The notes under the pieces are model-generated. The model saw nothing but the letters and a program-made list of their open reading frames with translations, did no database searches and had not been told where the DNA came from. Source: Sulfurovum sp. (GTDB lineage: Bacteria > Campylobacterota > Campylobacteria > Campylobacterales > Sulfurovaceae). From it: a DNA stretch of 8,695 nt. The DNA lies in NCBI GenBank assembly GCA_020719895.1, contig DYPM01000057.1, positions 2,527-11,221 on the forward strand, written 5' to 3'. Each line of letters starts with the position of its first letter. Within the stretch, counting starts at the first letter, position 1. A program made the position numbers and the translations under genes. Shown here piece after piece: positions 1 through 4,031 of the stretch.

Positions 1-19
1 TAAAAAATATCATATTTTG

Positions 20-54
20 ATAATGCTAAAATTTAAGAAATACGATGGTTCTAT
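20..54 (-). repeat. Degenerate palindromic-element relative (copy E) at the toxin truncation point
   Basis: Read on the minus strand from 54 downwards, the sequence gives AATAGAACCATC, then nine bases, then AAATTTTAGC. Copy A (5402-5436) has the same blocks in the same order: AATAGAACCATC, twelve bases, AAATTTTGAGC. A later CAAAAT block also recurs in both. The region is AT-rich and the match is gapped, so some of it may be chance. The element-like block supplies the TAG that ends the PIN-domain fragment. The left edge of the window cuts off whatever follows. Confidence 0.4.
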
Positions 55-200
55 TCAGTTGTAATAATATTTTCGCTGGTAGCCAAAGTATCAAATGTAT
101 CGCACACCAAAACATATACTGCTTTAGCCTTGGAATGATTGGGACGCGAAGGGATCAGAATGTCTATCAAAATATTGGCATCAAAAAAAATCTTATTCAT
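51..200 (-). pseudogene. Truncated PIN-domain (VapC-like) toxin, 5' fragment only
   Basis: The 49-residue product begins MNKIFFDANILIDILIPSRP. This is the first strand and first catalytic aspartate (Asp8, in the FDANIL motif) of a PIN-domain ribonuclease, followed by the usual region up to SENIITTE. PIN toxins are normally about 130-140 residues long, with three or four acidic residues forming the metal site; only the first is present here. The ATG overlaps the end of the antitoxin gene by eight bases, the usual toxin-antitoxin coupling, and there is no strong ribosome-binding site of its own. No frame of the remaining 50 bases to the left continues a PIN domain. The break coincides with sequence resembling the palindromic elements described elsewhere in the window. 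The fragment is very unlikely to be an active nuclease. An alternative is a frameshift, with the rest of the gene beyond the window edge. Confidence 0.7.
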
Positions 201-459
201 ATTTTTGTGCTTTGATCTCTTTGTGGGACAGCTCACCGTCTGCTTCGCCAAACTCTCCAACAAAATCCAATATGGCACGCTTTTTTTGTTCTCTTTTTTG
301 TTGCTCTTTTAGCTGAATCATTTCTATCACCTCATCGGCATACTCGGCCGATATAAACAAACCTTTTTTTTTCTTACTTTTCATATCAAATAACATGAGA
401 ATATCCGCTGGAGCATTTCCACGTATAAAATCACGAAAAGAAACCTGTTCGATTGTCAT
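193..459 (-). CDS. Probable type II antitoxin (partner of the truncated PIN toxin)
   Basis: The product is 88 residues long. Its N-terminal part (MTIEQVSFRDFIRG) looks like the short DNA-binding or dimerisation segment of small antitoxins. A basic stretch KSKKKKG follows (about residues 27-33), and then a highly charged, probably helical C-terminal half with repeated Lys/Glu/Gln (about 50-88), which in this class wraps the toxin. I do not recognise the exact family; the antitoxin call rests mainly on size, charge and its position directly before, and overlapping, a PIN-domain gene. The start at 459 is supported by AAGGA six bases upstream. A TTGACA/TAAAAT promoter and a palindrome lie just ahead of the gene, as expected for an autoregulated toxin-antitoxin operon. 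The gene appears intact although its partner is truncated, so it may be an orphan antitoxin. Confidence 0.7.
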   Translation of the reverse strand: MTIEQVSFRDFIRGNAPADILMLFDMKSKKKKGLFISAEYADEVIEMIQLKEQQKREQKKRAILDFVGEFGEADGELSHKEIKAQKYE

Positions 460-473
460 CTGAATCCTTTTTT

Positions 474-496
474 GTCATATTTGACTATTTTAGTCA
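474..496. promoter_or_regulatory. Operator-like palindromes overlapping the antitoxin -10 box
   Basis: TGACTA (482-487) and TAGTCA (491-496) form a perfect inverted repeat with a 3-base centre, and its middle contains the -10 box. A second smaller palindrome, GTCA (474-477) with TGAC (482-485), abuts it, and another GTCAAA lies inside the -35 box. Repeated GTCA/TGAC half-sites over a toxin-antitoxin promoter fit autorepression by the antitoxin; this role is inferred. Confidence 0.5.
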
Positions 497-515
497 TTAT
501 TTCTACCTATGTCAA
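487..515 (-). promoter_or_regulatory. Sigma-70-type promoter of the toxin-antitoxin operon
   Basis: On the minus strand there is a perfect -35 box TTGACA (515-510), a 17-base spacer and a -10 box TAAAAT (492-487). The antitoxin ATG lies 27 bases past the -10 box, with AAGGA in between. This is the best promoter match seen in the window. Confidence 0.75.
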
Positions 516-530
516 ATATAACATTAATTC

Positions 531-610
531 AGATGGTTCAATCGAACCATCTTCTTGAAAAGCTCTCTTTGGTTTATTTATCGGTAGAACAATAAGAGGC
601 TTCAGCAGAA
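531..610 (+). repeat. Hairpin and degenerate palindromic-element relative (copy D)
   Basis: AGATGGTTC (531-539) and GAACCATCT (544-552) form a perfect 9-bp stem with an AATC loop. Reading right, the order GAACCATCT, GAAAA-GCTC and finally CTTCAGCAGA (600-609) repeats the order of blocks seen in copy A (GAACCATCT at 5406-5414, GAAAAATGCTC, CTTCAGCAGA at 5454-5463). The middle of the unit is not conserved. The 9-bp hairpin is certain; membership in the element family is tentative. No T-tract follows on either strand, so it is not a classic terminator. Confidence 0.45.
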
Positions 611-733
611 AGACCAAACAAAGAAGTAGAAATATCGACTTTGAATGTGATTATTCTTTCGTTGTCACTCTTTATCTATCTAACACAAAAAAAGGAGGTG
701 GCTATCAAGAGTATTGACAGAGGTTTAAAATGA
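553..733. other. Intergenic region with no supported gene
   Basis: About 180 bases between the copy D hairpin and the pgsA stop codon. It holds an excellent Shine-Dalgarno-like AAAGGAGGTG on the plus strand (691-700), but no start codon at a useful distance opens a reading frame. The nearest ATG (730) lies about 30 bases away and opens only a frame antisense to pgsA. There is no hairpin followed by a T-tract that would end the pgsA transcript, although a run of seven T residues is present on the minus strand. The region could be a decayed gene. Confidence 0.5.
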
Positions 734-1273
734 CTAAAATCCAACTTTTTGAAAATACTCTTTTACATACTCATAGCCAGAGTAGAGTGTCAAAGCCACT
801 GCAATCCAAAGCAATAACTCACCGCCACTCCATCCCATTATCAAGAATCCAATGGCAAACATTTGCACAAATGTCTTCACTTTTCCCATCCACGAAGCAG
901 AAATATCAATTCCCTCAGACACAGCAGAGACACGCAAACCCGTGATAAAAAGTTCACGTGAAAGAATCAAAAAAATAGCCCAAGCCGAAGCACTTCCTAT
1001 AATCATCAATCCCAAAAATCCAGCAAGAGTTAGCATCTTGTCTGCTAATGGATCTAAGATTGATCCTAAATTTGTAATTTGATCAAATGTACGTGCGATA
1101 TAACCATCAAAAAAATCAGTCATTGATGCTATGATAAAAACCATTAACGCAAAATAGTTCAACCATGTTTTATCAATTCCCTCAAAGATAGTAGCATCTT
1201 GATTGACCAAAAGAAAAAACATCAACGGAGAAAGAAGAAGCCGTATCGTCGCCAAAATATTAGGAATATTCAT
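734..1273 (-). CDS. pgsA: CDP-diacylglycerol--glycerol-3-phosphate 3-phosphatidyltransferase
   Basis: This enzyme makes phosphatidylglycerophosphate from CDP-diacylglycerol and glycerol-3-phosphate in the inner membrane, the committed step towards phosphatidylglycerol and cardiolipin. The full CDP-alcohol phosphatidyltransferase signature D-x2-DG-x2-AR-x8-G-x3-D-x3-D is present at residues 53-78: Asp53, Asp56-Gly57, Ala60-Arg61, Gly70, Asp74 and Asp78. The N-terminus MNIPNILATIRLLLSP is typical of PgsA. Several hydrophobic segments (about 11-24, 38-52, 81-108, 134-165) fit the usual multi-helix fold, and 179 residues is the normal length. The ATG at 1273 is chosen because the conserved N-terminus starts there, although the ribosome-binding site is weak (AGAGG about 12 bases upstream). 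It is the last gene of the conserved cluster, separated from its upstream neighbour by a 284-base gap filled with palindromic repeats, so it may need its own promoter. AT-rich sequence at about 1295-1318 could provide one. Confidence 0.95.
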   Translation of the reverse strand: MNIPNILATIRLLLSPLMFFLLVNQDATIFEGIDKTWLNYFALMVFIIASMTDFFDGYIARTFDQITNLGSILDPLADKMLTLAGFLGLMIIGSASAWAIFLILSRELFITGLRVSAVSEGIDISASWMGKVKTFVQMFAIGFLIMGWSGGELLLWIAVALTLYSGYEYVKEYFQKVGF

Positions 1274-1312
1274 TAAAATAATAGAAACCTCTGCTGATTA
1301 AATATAAATCTT

Positions 1313-1378
1313 ATAAGAACGACCAATCGAGAGAGTTGTCTGCTGAAGACCTAATTTTGAGCAAGCTCAAAATTTGAG
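1313..1378 (-). repeat. Palindromic element copy B (inverted relative to A and C)
   Basis: The reverse complement of this stretch matches copies A and C over about 60 bases. It includes the main hairpin (arms AATTTTGAGC 1353-1362 and GCTCAAAATT 1365-1374), the AGGTCTTCAGCAGAC block with its small GTCT/AGAC stem (1338-1341 with 1347-1350), and a diverged third module near 1320-1334. Changes relative to A and C cluster in the third module, where the 5-bp stem is reduced to 3 bp. The copy lies between the unrecognised membrane-protein gene and pgsA. Homology to copy C continues up to about GTAAG/ATAAG at 1313. Confidence 0.85.
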
Positions 1379-1558
1379 AATCAACTCAATAGACTTCTTG
1401 CAAAGCAGGAAGTCTAAGCACGAAGTGCGTGAACTCTCACGCTTAAAACAACTTAGCGTTAGCAGTCTTTTGAAAAGAAAGTTGCTCAAATGGCAAGTTT
1501 TTTTCAAAAGACAATCCATAACGTTCATTAGGCGTTATTTTGAGTTCTGCAAGAACTC
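1374..1558. repeat. Chain of consecutive hairpins adjoining copy B
   Basis: At least six further inverted repeats follow copy B almost end to end. They are: TTGAG/CTCAA (1374-1389); AGACTTCTTGC/GCAGGAAGTCT (1391-1401 with 1405-1415, 11 pairs including one G-T, loop AAA); GCAC/GTGC (1418-1428); GCGTG/CACGC (1427-1442); a perfect 12-bp pair GTCTTTTGAAAA (1465-1476) with TTTTCAAAAGAC (1501-1512) enclosing TTGC/GCAA; ATAACG/CGTTAT (1518-1538); and a perfect 7-bp pair GAGTTCT/AGAACTC (1542-1558). Each pair was read directly from the bases. The last one runs into the TAG stop codon of the neighbouring gene. The plus-strand open frame across the region reads through stem-loops and is not supported as a gene. 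Function is unknown; a structured RNA or a composite of small mobile palindromes are both possible. Confidence 0.75.
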
Positions 1559-2292
1559 TAATGTTTGGCAGGCGTAATTTGTGTTGGCGAAAGAGTTGTT
1601 GTTATGGCTTCTTTGATAATGTACATTAGAACAATGACTGAAAGAAACTCATACCCCACAGCCCAACTCAACACAAAAGGAATGTGTTCAAAAAAATTAC
1701 TGATATCCGCTTTCATATAAAAAATAAAAAATACCATACCTACGATATAAGGGATAAAGAAAATATAAAGAAATATAAAAATCCCCGAAGAAAGATTAAA
1801 AGATGAAAAATGGATTTTTTTTGTAAAAAACGAAGATTTGGATTTGATGGCTTTTGGAAGTGTAAAATGGGTTTCTGCTTCAATTGCGATTGTAGTGGGT
1901 GTATTTTCTTCTGCTTCAATCGTAGTGGATGAGGTGTGTGATTTCATCTCTTCATCAATATGAAACTCTACAAGCAGTATCTCATAGATCTCTTTTGCAA
2001 AAGAGATCGCTTCAGAGTTCACTTTTGCGATAAGCTCAATCATATTTTCATTACGATCTGCAGGATTAGACTGTTCTATTAATGCTTTACGTTTAATAAT
2101 GTCTTGAAAACGTTTACAAAGAAACAAAATCCTAATACCCACATCGCTCTGACTGATTGTTTCTGGACTACTAACCACTTCTTGAGTAATTTTTTCGATA
2201 TGCTCTTCTAATGCTTGATCATATAAAGAAGAATTTTCATACTGCGATAAATTTTTATGCAACTCCAGTAGAGCATCTCTGATATCTTTCAT
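1558..2292 (-). CDS. Hypothetical membrane protein with two C-terminal transmembrane helices
   Basis: The product is 244 residues and of no family that I recognise. Residues 1-118 are charged and predicted mostly helical, with no export signal, so they are probably cytoplasmic. Residues 119-150 are a low-complexity linker rich in Thr, Glu and Ala; 151-165 are basic and aromatic. Two strongly hydrophobic segments follow (about 170-192 and 204-226), separated by a short polar loop, then a short polar tail. The start at 2292 is supported by GGAG nine bases upstream. It lies 54 bases after fabL and before pgsA, the same position as the uncharacterised membrane protein HP1015 in H. pylori as I recall it; whether they are homologous cannot be judged here. 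The neighbours suggest a cell-envelope role, but that is only context. A perfect 7-bp hairpin overlaps the stop codon, so the final residues could derive from the repeat chain next to it. Confidence 0.8.
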   Translation of the reverse strand: MKDIRDALLELHKNLSQYENSSLYDQALEEHIEKITQEVVSSPETISQSDVGIRILFLCKRFQDIIKRKALIEQSNPADRNENMIELIAKVNSEAISFAKEIYEILLVEFHIDEEMKSHTSSTTIEAEENTPTTIAIEAETHFTLPKAIKSKSSFFTKKIHFSSFNLSSGIFIFLYIFFIPYIVGMVFFIFYMKADISNFFEHIPFVLSWAVGYEFLSVIVLMYIIKEAITTTLSPTQITPAKH

Positions 2293-2346
2293 AAGTTATT
2301 CTCCAAAATGGTTTTATGATTACAATCCAAACCCTCCAACTTTGGT

Positions 2347-3126
2347 TTATCTAAAGGTAGTTCCGCCGTCTATCACAATTGTTTGACCTGTGATCCAAGA
2401 GGCATCAGGCGTACAGAGAAAGTAGATTGCACCCGCAAGATCTTCGGGAGAACCCATACGATTGAGCGATGAACGCTTAATAGTTTCTGCTTTCACCTCT
2501 TCGTAGTTTGTAAATGCCTTGAGTGCATCTGTATCGATAGGACCACCTGATACTGAATTGACACGAATGCCCATCTCTCCAAGCTCCACAGCAGCATAAC
2601 GTGCCATTGTTTCTACAGCAGCTTTATTGGTGCCGTGTCCAGCGTAGTTTTCGATGTAGATGAGATTGCCTGTTGAGCTAAGTGTTACGATAGCACCGCC
2701 ACCTAATCTCTCCATACGTTTGACTGCCTCTTGACTTCCAGCGACAAATGCACCGACAGTTGCCGTATAGATATTTGCTAATCCTTTTTTTGGCTTGAGC
2801 TTCATAAACTTACCATATCCGCCCACGACTGAACGACCATAAATCATTGCATTACTTACAAAGAAATCTACGCGATCAAAATCATGATCAATCGCTTCAA
2901 AAAGTGGTTTAAACTCATCTGTATCCAAAATATTGAGAGGATAAGCGTGTGCTTTGATGCCGTAAGTATCCATCAACTCCTCTGCTGTTTTTTGAGCTGA
3001 CTCTTTGTTGGAATTATAGGTAAATGCAACATTAACACCATTTTGTGCAAATTTTTTGGCAGTTGCCAAACCGATTCCTTTGGTTGCTCCTGTAATAACG
3101 ACTGTTTTGCCTTTCATTTGCGACAT
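2347..3126 (-). CDS. fabL: FabL-type enoyl-[acyl-carrier-protein] reductase (SDR family)
   Basis: This is a 259-residue short-chain dehydrogenase. The nucleotide-binding motif TGATKGIG is at residues 12-19, an NNAG-like SNAM at 91-94, and serines 150-151 follow the beta strand AIVTLS. The active site reads Y161-x6-K168, the spacing of enoyl-ACP reductases (FabI, FabL) and not the Y-x3-K of classical SDRs. The stretch VNSVSGGPIDTDALKAF (from 189) and the end ITGQTIVIDGG closely resemble Bacillus subtilis FabL as I recall it. FabL reduces trans-2-enoyl-ACP with NADPH in the last step of each fatty-acid elongation round and, unlike most FabI, tolerates triclosan. The H. pylori counterpart in this gene order is usually called a 7-alpha-hydroxysteroid dehydrogenase, so older annotations may differ. 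The ATG follows the dapA stop codon with no gap, and GGAG lies within the dapA end at good spacing, so translation is probably coupled. Confidence 0.85.
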   Translation of the reverse strand: MSQMKGKTVVITGATKGIGLATAKKFAQNGVNVAFTYNSNKESAQKTAEELMDTYGIKAHAYPLNILDTDEFKPLFEAIDHDFDRVDFFVSNAMIYGRSVVGGYGKFMKLKPKKGLANIYTATVGAFVAGSQEAVKRMERLGGGAIVTLSSTGNLIYIENYAGHGTNKAAVETMARYAAVELGEMGIRVNSVSGGPIDTDALKAFTNYEEVKAETIKRSSLNRMGSPEDLAGAIYFLCTPDASWITGQTIVIDGGTTFR

Positions 3127-4020
3127 TTATGCTCCTACTATAATATAGTTTTTCATGATTGATTCGATTGCTTTCATATTGACGACACTTGGGGCTGTAA
3201 GCGGTAAGCGATACTCAAGTGTGTCGATAAGTCCCGCGATGTACATTGCTGCTTTGATAGGTATTGGATTGCTTTCGCAAAAAAGAATTTGGTTGATATC
3301 AATGAGTTGCTCGTTGATAGATTTAGCAGTATGAAAATCTTCTAAAAGTGCTGCGTGTACCATTTTGCTTTTGATATCAGGAAGAAGATTGGAAGTCACC
3401 GAAGTCACTCCTCTTCCGCCACTTGCCAAGATGGGATAATCAATCGCATCATCACCACTAAAAAGATAGAGTTCGGGGATTTTTGCCATCAACTCTACCG
3501 TACGCTGAAGAGATCCTGTCGCTTCTTTGATTCCAATAATATTAGGAACATCTTCAAAAAGTCGCTTGACAGTATCAGGCAAAACATCAACACCTGTACG
3601 CCCTGGAACATTATAAAGCATAAACGGCAATGAGACAGAAGAAGCGACTGCTTTATAGTGCTGATAGAGTCCCTCTTGGCTTGGCTTGTTGTAGTAAGGA
3701 CTTACAGAAAATATCGCATCTGCACCTGCTTTTTGTGCATTTTGAGCAATCCAAATCGCTTCGTGCGTCGCATTGCTTCCTGCTCCTGCAAGTACTTTTG
3801 TCTGTGTACCTTTACACACCTCTACAGCTATTTGGATGCATCGTAAATCTTCCTCATAAGTGAGCGTTGCACTCTCACCAGTCGTTCCGACAGGGCAGAC
3901 TGCATCGATACCGTTATCGATTTGTCGTTGAATAAGCGTAGCAAAAGTAGCTTCATCCAGCTTTCCATTTTTAAATGGTGTAATGAGTGCTGTAGTAGCT
4001 CCTGTTATGTATTCATTCAT
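3127..4020 (-). CDS. dapA: 4-hydroxy-tetrahydrodipicolinate synthase
   Basis: DapA condenses pyruvate with aspartate semialdehyde, the first dedicated step to lysine and meso-diaminopimelate for peptidoglycan, in the cytoplasm. Numbering from the ATG at 4020 (297 residues), the landmarks are Thr46-Thr47 in GTTGES, Tyr110 in SPYYNKP, Tyr136 in YNVPGRT with Arg141 for the substrate carboxylate, and the Schiff-base lysine Lys165 in GIKEATG. These cover the complete catalytic set of the TIM-barrel family, at the normal length. A GTG directly before this ATG (4023) would add one residue. The ATG is preferred because TCCT (4028-4031; AGGA on the coding strand) lies seven bases from it but only four from the GTG. 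The ribosome-binding site overlaps the stop codon of the upstream protease gene, and the stop codon touches the fabL start, so this is a tightly coupled operon. Confidence 0.97.
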   Translation of the reverse strand: MNEYITGATTALITPFKNGKLDEATFATLIQRQIDNGIDAVCPVGTTGESATLTYEEDLRCIQIAVEVCKGTQTKVLAGAGSNATHEAIWIAQNAQKAGADAIFSVSPYYNKPSQEGLYQHYKAVASSVSLPFMLYNVPGRTGVDVLPDTVKRLFEDVPNIIGIKEATGSLQRTVELMAKIPELYLFSGDDAIDYPILASGGRGVTSVTSNLLPDIKSKMVHAALLEDFHTAKSINEQLIDINQILFCESNPIPIKAAMYIAGLIDTLEYRLPLTAPSVVNMKAIESIMKNYIIVGA

Positions 4021-4027
4021 CACTTTT

Positions 4028-4031
4028 TCCT
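4028..4031 (-). promoter_or_regulatory. Ribosome-binding site deciding the dapA start
   Basis: AGGA on the minus strand overlaps the M16 protease stop codon. Its spacing favours the ATG at 4020 over the adjacent GTG at 4023. Confidence 0.6.

Noticed and set aside
1353..1374. Intrinsic terminator from the main element hairpin
   Set aside because: The stem is only moderately GC-rich at its tip and no T-tract follows on either strand. In copy A the same hairpin lies inside a reading frame.
1451..1540. Integron attC-like sites (GCGTTA, AACGTT...GCGTTAT)
   Set aside because: The core-site consensus GTTRRRY is not met, and no cassette gene or integrase is visible.
1313..1558. CRISPR array
   Set aside because: The palindromic units differ in sequence and spacing; there are no identical repeats with uniform unique spacers, and no cas genes.
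1374..1577. A 67-residue plus-strand open frame across the hairpin chain
   Set aside because: It runs through consecutive stem-loops, has no ribosome-binding site, and its product is basic and without a recognisable domain. The repeat structure explains the sequence better.
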